Shown here: piece by piece, positions 1 through 6,850 of the stretch
Layout: every line of letters starts with the position of its first letter
Numbering within the stretch: the stretch's first letter is position 1
Assembly: GCA_001493195.1 (NCBI GenBank)
Contig: FAXN01000059.1
Location: forward strand, 1-61,479
Direction of reading: 5' to 3'
DNA: 61,479 nucleotides
Origin: Sulfurovum sp. enrichment culture clone C5
GTDB lineage: Bacteria > Campylobacterota > Campylobacteria > Campylobacterales > Sulfurovaceae
The notes under the pieces: generated by a model
The model's database searches: none
What the model was told of the DNA's origin: nothing
The model's input: the letters and a program-made list of their open reading frames with translations, nothing else
Translations under genes and position numbers: made by a program

Positions 1-752
1 TTTTTTTCACCTATGTAAATAGATTTGTTATCTAAAATATTTATATTATTTAATTTTAATTCATTTAATATCTCATCTATATCGTGAAAAAATTCATGGT
101 TTCCTGTGATAAAAAATGTTCCATAATTTGATTTTAAATTCGCAAGTTCATTTATAGCTTTTTTTGCAAATTTTATTTTTATATCTATTAAGTCTCCAGT
201 AATTACAACCAAATCTGCATTTAAAGCATTTACTTTGGTAACCATATCTTTAATGAATTTTTTATCTATCAAACCACCTATGTGAATATCGCTAAGTTGC
301 ACTATCTTAAAATCTTTTTTAAGATTTTTTATTGGGATATTTATATTTTCTATAACTATATGTCTAGCTTCCCAAATAGACCTAGCTGTCAAAAGAGTAG
401 CAAATCCAAGTGCTGCGATATCCAAAGATTTTCTAAAAAACACTCTTCTGTCTTGAGATAAAGGCACGATATCAATGGATATACCAAATAAATCATAAAA
501 CAAAGTTACACAAAACAATAAGAAAATAATACCTATTGGTATAGATAACAAAAAATATAATTCACTTGGAATTGCAGGATAATATCTACTTATCATGTAT
601 CCAAATACACCTATAAAATTTATAATTAAAAATACTCTAAAGGCTTTTTTGTATCTTTTTCCTAAATGAAGTTTTTTCGCAAATCTCTTGTCTATATACA
701 TTAGAAGCAAAGACATTGCTCCTAAAAATGCAATAGGAAATAACATTTTCAT
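1..752 (-). CDS. Membrane-anchored metallophosphoesterase, partial (3' end beyond window)
   Basis: The frame is open from an ATG at 752 (a second ATG lies at 746) to the window edge, so about 250 N-terminal residues are visible. The first ~125 residues hold three or four hydrophobic segments (about 3-20, 40-56, 66-92 and 108-122). After them comes a calcineurin-like phosphoesterase core with the metal-binding motifs SDIHIGG, GDLID and GNHEF. This layout matches YkuE/YaeI-type membrane phosphoesterases, which use a dinuclear metal centre. The substrate cannot be read from sequence. It starts 6 bp after the trpC stop and is probably the last visible gene of the operon running left from 3330. 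The C-terminal metal-binding histidines lie outside the window. Confidence 0.85.
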   Translation of the reverse strand, partial: MKMLFPIAFLGAMSLLLMYIDKRFAKKLHLGKRYKKAFRVFLIINFIGVFGYMISRYYPAIPSELYFLLSIPIGIIFLLFCVTLFYDLFGISIDIVPLSQDRRVFFRKSLDIAALGFATLLTARSIWEARHIVIENINIPIKNLKKDFKIVQLSDIHIGGLIDKKFIKDMVTKVNALNADLVVITGDLIDIKIKFAKKAINELANLKSNYGTFFITGNHEFFHDIDEILNELKLNNINILDNKSIYIGEK

Positions 753-758
753 AAAAAG

Positions 759-1556
759 TTATTTAGTGCCATATTTCAAGTCAGAAATTGCTTTAGTGAT
801 GTCATTTTGCCTCATAAAATGTTCTCCAACCAAAAATGCATCTGCACCAACTTTGGAGAGCTCTACGACTATTTCGTGATTGTCTATGCCACTTTCTGCC
901 ACTATGATTTTACCATTTGGTATAAGAGGAATTAATTTTTCACTCAAACTCATATCCATCTCAAATGTCTCTAAATTCCTATGGTTAATTCCTATGATAT
1001 CTGCTCCTGCAAACATAGCTTTTATAAGGTCATTTTTATCATGAACTTCTACTAGCACATCAAGTCCTAAGTGCAATGCATATTCATATAACTCTTTTAA
1101 CTCTTTTTTGCCCAAAGCTGCGGCAATCAAAAGCACAAAATCTGCTCCATAAACAAGAGCTTCTACTAGCTGATACTTATCTACTATAAAATCTTTTCTA
1201 AGAAGTGGAAGCGATGAATATCTTCGAACCATCCCCAAATACTCTTTATCGCCTTTGAAGTAATGTGGCTCTGTCAATATCGACAAAACATCTGCGCCAC
1301 CTTTTTCATAAGCTTGTGCTATGGTTATAGGATCAAAATCTTCTCTTATGATACCTTTACTAGGACTTGCTTTTTTTACTTCGGCTATTATCCTATATGG
1401 ATTTTCAGGTGTAGATCTAAGGGCTGATTTTACATCTTTTGGTATAAAAGGATTGTATGCCAAAGATCGTCCAAGCCAATCAATTGGAAATTCAACTTTT
1501 CTTTTTTCTAAATCATCTTTAGTAACTCTAATAATTTCTTGCAAGATTTTAGACAT
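759..1556 (-). CDS. trpC: Indole-3-glycerol phosphate synthase
   Basis: At 265 residues it has the usual length of single-domain TrpC. It catalyses ring closure of CdRP to indole-3-glycerol phosphate in tryptophan synthesis, in the cytoplasm. The (beta/alpha)8 signature [10 protein letters not shown] is at residues 59-68, RKDF at 120-123, and the later barrel motifs [15 protein letters not shown] and AESGI are intact. It is not fused to trpF, and no other trp gene is nearby, so it sits apart from any trp operon. It lies downstream of a TPR membrane protein and ends 6 bp before the metallophosphoesterase start. Identification is secure. Confidence 0.97.
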   Translation of the reverse strand: MSKILQEIIRVTKDDLEKRKVEFPIDWLGRSLAYNPFIPKDVKSALRSTPENPYRIIAEVKKASPSKGIIREDFDPITIAQAYEKGGADVLSILTEPHYFKGDKEYLGMVRRYSSLPLLRKDFIVDKYQLVEALVYGADFVLLIAAALGKKELKELYEYALHLGLDVLVEVHDKNDLIKAMFAGADIIGINHRNLETFEMDMSLSEKLIPLIPNGKIIVAESGIDNHEIVVELSKVGADAFLVGEHFMRQNDITKAISDLKYGTK

Positions 1557-1575
1557 CTATTTTCTACCCTTTGTA

Positions 1576-2277
1576 CTATTTTTTTAAGTTTTCTATCGAA
1601 TGTAGTTTTTCTTCAATTACATGATTGCTGCCAAATTTTTGTATATGTGACTTTAAAATGTCTTCAGCTTGTTTGTGTTCGCCGTACATATCAGAAAGAA
1701 TTGTGGCTATTCTAAGAACGATATCATCCCTGCCTGTTTCATTATATATTTTTTCTAGTAAATCAATTGCTTTATTTGGTTCATTTGAATAAAGATAAGC
1801 ATCGCTTGCTACTTCTAAATCTGTATAATCATTTGATATTTGTGTCAATTTATGGGCTTCTTGATTTGCTAAGTCAAATTTATTTTGCATCAAATGCAGT
1901 GTCAATATCAACTTTAATACATCTTTGTTATTTGGATTTTTGGCATATAGCACATCTAATTCTTTTGAAGATATATCTAAGTCTTTGTTTAACAAAAGTG
2001 AAAGATGTATTTTTTTGATTTGATATGCCTCTGCTTTTGTATCTTTGTAAAGCTGATTAAATACTTTATAACTATTTGCCAAATCACCATTTTCTTCATA
2101 CCACAAGCCTTGCATTATCTTGTCATCTTCTGTTGTAACATCAAGATTCATAGGCTTACTAAATAAATCATCTTGATTTGTATTTAGAATATAGTGCATT
2201 GCCTTGTTTCCTATAAACAACAATGCTACTACAAATATAAAAGATAAAACTATTGTGACTAAACGATTCCTGGACAC
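1576..2277 (-). CDS. TPR-repeat single-pass membrane protein
   Basis: The 233-residue protein has one N-terminal transmembrane segment (about residues 7-26), then helical repeats of TPR character (NGDLANSYKVFNQLYKDTKAEAY, and later YSNEPNKAIDLLEKIY) through the C-terminus. The likely topology is a cytoplasmic N-terminus with the repeat domain outside. The start is a GTG at 2277 inside the end of the upstream cysteine-cluster gene, giving a 19-bp overlap that suggests translational coupling. No enzyme motif is visible. A scaffold or assembly role is only inferred from the fold. Confidence 0.8.
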   Translation of the reverse strand: MSRNRLVTIVLSFIFVVALLFIGNKAMHYILNTNQDDLFSKPMNLDVTTEDDKIMQGLWYEENGDLANSYKVFNQLYKDTKAEAYQIKKIHLSLLLNKDLDISSKELDVLYAKNPNNKDVLKLILTLHLMQNKFDLANQEAHKLTQISNDYTDLEVASDAYLYSNEPNKAIDLLEKIYNETGRDDIVLRIATILSDMYGEHKQAEDILKSHIQKFGSNHVIEEKLHSIENLKK

Positions 2278-2636
2278 TCGTCTCTTACCTCTTTTTCATT
2301 TTTTTTAAATTGTTCCCAAAATGGGAATGTTCTGCATTGGATCGGTCTTACTTCGTATATACTGCATTGTTCTTTTTCTTCATCAAAAAATATACAAGCA
2401 TAATCATCATCTCCAAGCTTCTTTTCATTCAAGGAATACCTATGACCTACTTTTCTAATATACATTATAGCAAAATCCTCTATCTTCATAGCTAAAAGTT
2501 TAGATATTGCTTCAATATCTTCATGTTTTACCCAAATATATCCACTCTCTCCTCTGCAACACTTACCGCCACAAGTAGCACATTTTGAAGAATCAAAACA
2601 ATAGCCATAGCCATCTTTAGCCGTGATATCACTCAT
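2259..2636 (-). CDS. YkgJ-family cysteine-cluster protein
   Basis: This 125-residue protein has cysteines at 13, 19, 22, 26 and 27 and a C-terminal set in CIFFDEEKEQC, IQC and DEC. That is the pattern of the YkgJ/UPF0153 zinc- or iron-binding family, and the segment YEVRPIQCRTFPFW is typical of it. Molecular function in the family is poorly defined. The start codon overlaps the end of the methyltransferase gene by 8 bp, so the two are probably co-translated. Confidence 0.88.
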   Translation of the reverse strand: MSDITAKDGYGYCFDSSKCATCGGKCCRGESGYIWVKHEDIEAISKLLAMKIEDFAIMYIRKVGHRYSLNEKKLGDDDYACIFFDEEKEQCSIYEVRPIQCRTFPFWEQFKKNEKEVRDECPGIV

Positions 2637-3330
2637 CCATTTCGCCTTTTATGCTATGCAGATTGGCAAACTTAAATGCCTCACTCGCTTCTAAAGTATA
2701 ACTGCTCTCATCATCAAAAACAATCAATGGCTTAACTACTTTTGCAACTGATTTTGAATTGTGTCTGCAAGCTATCATAACAAGTTTTGAGTCTTTATCT
2801 TTTTTAGAGTGTACAAATCTTATAAATTCTGGTGTTAAGTGATATTTTTTTAGAGCAACGATGATATCTGCAATTTGCTTGGCATCATAACAGAAAAAAA
2901 ACTTACCGCTAGGAGTTAAGATATTGTGTACTTTTTTAAAAAAATCATCAAGTGGCAAATGATGAGCATATCTAGCTGTATTTATCATAGTTTCACTACT
3001 TTGCAATACGCTTGGACTATAAAAAGGTGGATTTGAGATGATAACATCAAATTTTTCTTTTGGTTCAAAACTTATAAAATCTTCATTGAAAAACTCTATA
3101 TCAATATTGCTGATAGCAAAATTATGTTTTGCATAATTTATCATATGTGGCTGTTTATCGATAATACTGGCTCTTAGATCAAATTCTCTTGCCAATATAA
3201 GCGACAACACACCTATCCCGCAGCCAACATCAAGCATTTTCCCTTTTGGCTCATGTGAAGCTATAAAGTGTGCTAAAAAAATGGAGTCACTATTGTAACA
3301 ATAACCATTAGGTGATTGATAAAGAAGCAT
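2629..3330 (-). CDS. trmN6: TrmN6-like tRNA1(Val) A37 N6-methyltransferase
   Basis: The 233-residue class I SAM-dependent methyltransferase has the SAM-binding loop DVGCGIG at residues 34-40 and the N6-adenine signature NPPF at 100-103. The N-terminal LLYQSPNGYCYNSDSIFLA matches the YfiC/TrmN6 group, which methylates A37 of tRNA1(Val). Assignment to that exact substrate follows from family resemblance. The gene is divergent from bpt with a 53-bp gap and leads the operon running to the left window edge. Confidence 0.82.
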   Translation of the reverse strand: MLLYQSPNGYCYNSDSIFLAHFIASHEPKGKMLDVGCGIGVLSLILAREFDLRASIIDKQPHMINYAKHNFAISNIDIEFFNEDFISFEPKEKFDVIISNPPFYSPSVLQSSETMINTARYAHHLPLDDFFKKVHNILTPSGKFFFCYDAKQIADIIVALKKYHLTPEFIRFVHSKKDKDSKLVMIACRHNSKSVAKVVKPLIVFDDESSYTLEASEAFKFANLHSIKGEMDE

Positions 3331-3370
3331 AATTTAATCTTTTTTTGGTGTAATTTTACTACAAAATTAG

Positions 3371-3376
3371 TATAAT
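3371..3376 (+). promoter_or_regulatory. -10 element of bpt, probable leaderless promoter
   Basis: A perfect TATAAT lies only 7 bases before the bpt ATG at 3384. Transcription would start at or within a base or two of the start codon. No Shine-Dalgarno-like sequence is present upstream of the ATG. Campylobacterota promoters commonly rely on the -10 box, so the absence of a clear -35 is not an objection. Confidence 0.6.
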
Positions 3377-3383
3377 CGCGTTT

Positions 3384-4127
3384 ATGAATAAAAATGATTT
3401 ACTAAATCCACCATCAACTGATTTTTCGATGATAGACTATGAATGCTCTTACATACCAGATAAATTGGTAAGAATGCATTACAAATATGTCACACAACCA
3501 AATCAAACATTTGCAACAGCTGTCATCCAAAGAGGCTGGAGAAGATTTGGAAGATACTATTTTTATCCTGTTTGTCAAGGATGCAATGGATGCAAAAGTC
3601 TTAGGATTGATGTGGAAAATTTTATACCTACTAAAAGCCAAAAGAAATCTATCAAAAGAAACAAAGAGACAAAAGTCGTCATACAAGCTCCAACAGTCAC
3701 AAGTCATCACTTGGATCTTTATAATAAATACCATTTTCACAAACAAGAAAAAGATGGCTGGAGACATAAAAAGATAAGTGGCAAAGAGTATTTTGAAAAC
3801 TTTGTTGATGGAGCAAGCAATTTTGCTAGAGAAGTTTTATATTTTCAAGATGAAAAGCTTATCGGAGTTGACCTGATAGATGTGCTAGATGATGGCATCA
3901 GCTCTATTTACTGCTATTATGATCCAGAACATTCGCATCTATCAATAGGAACTTTCTCTCTTCTATATCAAGTTGCATTGGCAAAAAGCATGGCTCTACC
4001 ATGGATATATCTAGGTTACTGGGTAGATGGGTGCGAAGCATTCAGATACAAAACCAACTTCCAACCACAAGAGATACTTGACGGCTTCCCGACAATCGAC
4101 CAAGAACCTAATTGGGAGGGATTTTAA
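3384..4127 (+). CDS. bpt: Aspartate/glutamate leucyltransferase (arginyltransferase family)
   Basis: The 247-residue protein transfers an amino acid from aminoacyl-tRNA to the N-terminus of proteins bearing acidic residues, feeding the N-degron pathway. It carries the ATE-family N-terminal cysteine motif CQGCNGC (C64, C67, C70), GWRRFGR just before it, and the C-terminal ATE domain with YCYYDPEHSHLSIGTFSLL and YLGYWVDGC. Length fits bacterial Bpt. It stands alone on the plus strand between the divergent trmN6 gene and the convergent restriction endonuclease gene. The -10 box 7 bp upstream suggests a leaderless mRNA. Confidence 0.93.
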   Translation: MNKNDLLNPPSTDFSMIDYECSYIPDKLVRMHYKYVTQPNQTFATAVIQRGWRRFGRYYFYPVCQGCNGCKSLRIDVENFIPTKSQKKSIKRNKETKVVIQAPTVTSHHLDLYNKYHFHKQEKDGWRHKKISGKEYFENFVDGASNFAREVLYFQDEKLIGVDLIDVLDDGISSIYCYYDPEHSHLSIGTFSLLYQVALAKSMALPWIYLGYWVDGCEAFRYKTNFQPQEILDGFPTIDQEPNWEGF

Positions 4128-4141
4128 AGAATATATCCGTA

Positions 4142-4162
4142 ACTCCGCACTTGATGTGGAGT
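4142..4162. repeat. Short REP-like hairpin between bpt and the R-M pair
   Basis: ACTC and CAC on the left pair with GTG and GAGT on the right around loop TTGAT, with a two-base bulge. It lies in the 106-bp convergent gap between bpt and the endonuclease gene. It may act as a weak terminator or be a relic of an extragenic repeat. No strong T-tract follows. Confidence 0.4.
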
Positions 4163-4184
4163 CTATGGTTTTAGTTGAGTATGC

Positions 4185-4202
4185 ATTCCCTCTTTGGGGA
4201 AT
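4185..4202. repeat. Perfect 6-bp-stem hairpin in the same gap
   Basis: ATTCCC (4185-4190) pairs exactly with GGGAAT (4197-4202) around a 6-base loop. It is the second of two hairpins in this convergent gap, at the right-hand edge of the restriction-modification pair. Confidence 0.4.
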
Positions 4203-4233
4203 TGGAATTATGGAAGCTGAATTGATTTGCAAT

Positions 4234-4704
4234 TTAATTACTATTTGCTATTTCTATAAGTAGATTCCAATTTTCCTTATATTTTTGAAGTTTGCTTATT
4301 GACTTCGTGTTGCCCCATTGCCCAATATCGTCTATAGGTATAATATAACAATCTCCGTTGTATGTGTCAATGCCTATAATTAAATCGCAATCTTGCTTTG
4401 TGTATTTATACTTTCTGCTTGGAGCCTCTCTTGATATTTGTTGCCCACTTCTTGTACCGCCAGTAAAATCTATACTGCCCCTTCCTGTACCTTTTATTTG
4501 TATTCTTAAAAGTTTTTGTGCCTCACCAATATCAACAATTGCATCATATCTTGCATTTGTTACATCTACTCTTGAACAAGGAAATCCAGCTTTTATTGTC
4601 CTGCCTATTGCTATTAGCTCATCTGCATTTCCATTCATTGATCTAAATATACCAGTATCAATTTCTGTTAGATTAATAACCCATTTTTTATCTGACACAT
4701 TCAC
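4234..4704 (-). CDS. Putative restriction endonuclease, PD-(D/E)XK type
   Basis: The 156-residue protein overlaps the end of a cytosine-5 methyltransferase gene by 17 bp, the classic arrangement for a type II restriction enzyme. It carries a PD-(D/E)XK-like core: RYDAIVDIG (D54) followed by LLRIQIKGTG (Q69, K71), as in the PDDEXK_5/I-Ssp6803I-like group where Q replaces the acidic residue. A later segment (DCDLIIGID, YIIPIDDI) matches the beta-strands after the core. The first possible start is GTG at 4704, but GTG at 4698 has a better-placed GGAG. The recognition sequence cannot be read. It may instead be an accessory nuclease. Confidence 0.68.
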   Translation of the reverse strand: MNVSDKKWVINLTEIDTGIFRSMNGNADELIAIGRTIKAGFPCSRVDVTNARYDAIVDIGEAQKLLRIQIKGTGRGSIDFTGGTRSGQQISREAPSRKYKYTKQDCDLIIGIDTYNGDCYIIPIDDIGQWGNTKSISKLQKYKENWNLLIEIANSN

Positions 4705-5632
4705 TCCATATTGCTTTTTTAATCTCTTTGGCTATAGCTTCAACAACTGGAATACTTACAGAATTTCCTATTTGTTTGTAAAGTGCAGAATTGGGTAGAC
4801 TATTAGGCAACACAAAGCAATCATCATACCCCTGCAATCTCGCACACTCTCTTGGGGTAAGCTTTCTTATATCTTTACTATCAAGTATTAGTGGCACATT
4901 ATGTCCACCTGTTCCCATATTTGCTGTTAGCGTGGGGCACAATTTTGATTTGTTTTCTCTTACATATTTTCGTCGCCATTGATAAACAGTTTCACGAGAT
5001 GTTATATGTTCTTTTAGCGTAGGGTATAGCTTACTTTTATGATAATAAAAAATCTCATCAGCTATTGGATCAATAATATCTTGTATTCTTTTGGTTCTTT
5101 TAATACTTTTTGGAAAAACAAACTTATCTGCACTTCCTTTATCACTAAATGCTACTATATAAATTCTCTCTCTATTTTGCGGAATATTTCCAAATTCGGC
5201 ACTATTTAATATTTGGTATTTAATATGATAATGTCTATCTTGTAGTTCTTTTTTTATTCTCTCAAAAGTTTTCCCCTCATCATGAGAAGCCAAATTTTTT
5301 ACATTTTCCAAAAATACAACTTTTGGATTCATTGCATCAATAAATTTCAATATCTCAAAAAAAACATTTCCTCTTTCATCTTTAAAGCCTTTTCTATGTC
5401 CTGCCACACTAAAAGCCTGACACGGAAAACCGCCAGTTAAAATATCAATTTTTTCTACTTCTGTCGGTTCAAAGTCTTTAAGATCTTTATGAATAAGAGT
5501 ATGAGAATGGTTTGCTCTATAAGTAGAACAAGCTCTAGAGTCTATCTCATTTGCCCATGCAATCTCAAACCCAGCCTTTTTAAATCCAAGTTCGATACCA
5601 CCAATACCTGCAAAAAGTCCACCAACCTTCAC
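4688..5632 (-). CDS. DNA (cytosine-5-)-methyltransferase, type II R-M
   Basis: All landmark C5-methyltransferase motifs appear in order in 314 residues: motif I FAGIGGIELGF near the N-terminus, the catalytic PCQ at 70-72 (Cys71), ENV at 109-111, QNRERIYIV, a target-recognition region around residues 185-260, and motif X GNSVSIPVVEAIA. It transfers a methyl group from SAM to cytosine in a DNA site, protecting it from the partner nuclease. The start is GTG at 5632 behind AGGAG. The short target-recognition domain is compatible with a short palindromic site, but the specificity is unknown. The pair lies between bpt and an mnmC-like gene, so it is probably an insertion. Confidence 0.92.
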   Translation of the reverse strand: MKVGGLFAGIGGIELGFKKAGFEIAWANEIDSRACSTYRANHSHTLIHKDLKDFEPTEVEKIDILTGGFPCQAFSVAGHRKGFKDERGNVFFEILKFIDAMNPKVVFLENVKNLASHDEGKTFERIKKELQDRHYHIKYQILNSAEFGNIPQNRERIYIVAFSDKGSADKFVFPKSIKRTKRIQDIIDPIADEIFYYHKSKLYPTLKEHITSRETVYQWRRKYVRENKSKLCPTLTANMGTGGHNVPLILDSKDIRKLTPRECARLQGYDDCFVLPNSLPNSALYKQIGNSVSIPVVEAIAKEIKKAIWSECVR

Positions 5633-5685
5633 TGCCTACTCCTTTTTTTGATATTATTACCAAAAATAATCTACCCCACGATAAA

Positions 5686-5702
5686 TATGTCAAATTGTCA
5701 TA
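5686..5702. promoter_or_regulatory. Dyad operator candidate upstream of the methyltransferase
   Basis: A 17-bp near-palindrome, TATGTCAAATTGTCATA, is symmetric except for its centre and one mirrored pair of positions. On the minus strand it begins 5 bp after a TATAAT, so it spans the predicted transcription start. That position suits a repressor, possibly the methyltransferase itself. No separate controller (C) protein gene is visible. Confidence 0.5.
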
Positions 5703-5707
5703 TTTTT

Positions 5708-5713
5708 ATTATA
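5708..5713 (-). promoter_or_regulatory. -10 element of the R-M operon
   Basis: TATAAT on the minus strand, about 75 bp upstream of the methyltransferase GTG. A second possible promoter, with a perfect TTGACA, overlaps the dyad further downstream, so which one is used is uncertain. Confidence 0.45.
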
Positions 5714-5746
5714 CTAAATAATTGGTAAAACTAAAGATAATCAAAA

Positions 5747-6850
5747 TCAACCATATCTAATCTTCCTAACCCAATTCCAAAAAAGCCTATCGCTATCTGC
5801 TCTTTTATCGATAGGTTTTTCATCTACTATGAGTTTTGCCAACTCATTTGCTAGATATGGCGCTAGTACAAATCCTCTAGCACCTAGTCCATTTAAAATA
5901 TATAGATTTTCATGATAGATAGTAGGATATTTTCTACCGTCAAGTATAGAAGGATACTCAAACATCCTGTGAGCGTCTATCACTTTGCCGACAACTGGCG
6001 AAAAGTCCCTACTCCCACTTCTCATGCCACAATACGTTTTTATGAGCTTAAAATCGCTTGTATCTATCATATTTGACGCTTTTTCCAAAAGCTCATAAGC
6101 TTTACTATCATCACACGGCTTAATATCAGCAACTTCAAGCTCATGAGTAGCACCAAGTTTTATAACTCCACCCATATTGACTGAAATTGAAAGCTTTTCA
6201 TGCAAGCTAACATCGAGTTTGAGCTGTGAGCTAAAATCTCCCCTATTGCCCCAAGTGCCTTTTATGCCCATATATCTCATATCAAATAGATTATTTTCAA
6301 ATCCTGTTGAGAGGACTATATTTTTTGCTTTTTTCTCTCCAACCATCCAAACATCATCTTTTCTTGTTATATCTTTGACATCAAAGCATAAAAAATCTAT
6401 GTCTTTTACTAATTCTGCACACATCTCTTTTGCATCACATGTGCCACCGTCAAAAAACAGAGTTGAGTTGTATTTAACATCGAAGCCATATTTGCTTATC
6501 TGACTTGATGTAAGTTCTTCGTATTTTGCATTGTGAAATTTGGAATATTTTGAAGTTTTGGAAGCATCTAGCTCATCTTTGGGTACTCGTATCACTCCTG
6601 TTTTATGATAGTGTTTTGGGAAATTCTTTTCATAAAAATCTATCGTAAAATTAAATGCATCGTCTGTTAAATCTTTTAATGGCGAACTCACACCTATCTT
6701 TGGAGACAGAAATGCTCCTGCGGCACCACTTCCACCACTCGCAATGCCTTCTTTATCGACCAGTAAAACTTTTTGATTTTTTTGTTTTAAAAAATGAGCA
6801 ACACTACAGCCTGCGATTCCCGCGCCTATGACTATAGTATCGTAAATCAT
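5747..6850 (-). CDS. MnmC oxidase-domain-like FAD-dependent oxidoreductase
   Basis: The 367-residue flavoprotein has an N-terminal FAD-binding motif IVIGAGIAGCSVAHFLKQ followed by GSGAAGAFLSPKIG, and a C-terminal GLGARGFVLAPYLANELA that resembles the MnmC oxidase domain. That domain demodifies cmnm5(s2)U34 to nm5(s2)U34 in tRNA. The SAM-methyltransferase half of classical bifunctional MnmC is absent. An alternative is another DAO-family amine oxidase. It overlaps glyS by one base (TAATG junction), so it is co-transcribed with it. Confidence 0.75.
   Translation of the reverse strand: MIYDTIVIGAGIAGCSVAHFLKQKNQKVLLVDKEGIASGGSGAAGAFLSPKIGVSSPLKDLTDDAFNFTIDFYEKNFPKHYHKTGVIRVPKDELDASKTSKYSKFHNAKYEELTSSQISKYGFDVKYNSTLFFDGGTCDAKEMCAELVKDIDFLCFDVKDITRKDDVWMVGEKKAKNIVLSTGFENNLFDMRYMGIKGTWGNRGDFSSQLKLDVSLHEKLSISVNMGGVIKLGATHELEVADIKPCDDSKAYELLEKASNMIDTSDFKLIKTYCGMRSGSRDFSPVVGKVIDAHRMFEYPSILDGRKYPTIYHENLYILNGLGARGFVLAPYLANELAKLIVDEKPIDKRADSDRLFWNWVRKIRYG

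Noticed and set aside
4985-5005. parS-like sequence GTTTCACGAGAT inside the methyltransferase gene
   Set aside because: Only one half matches the consensus palindrome, and it lies within coding sequence; not called a parS site.
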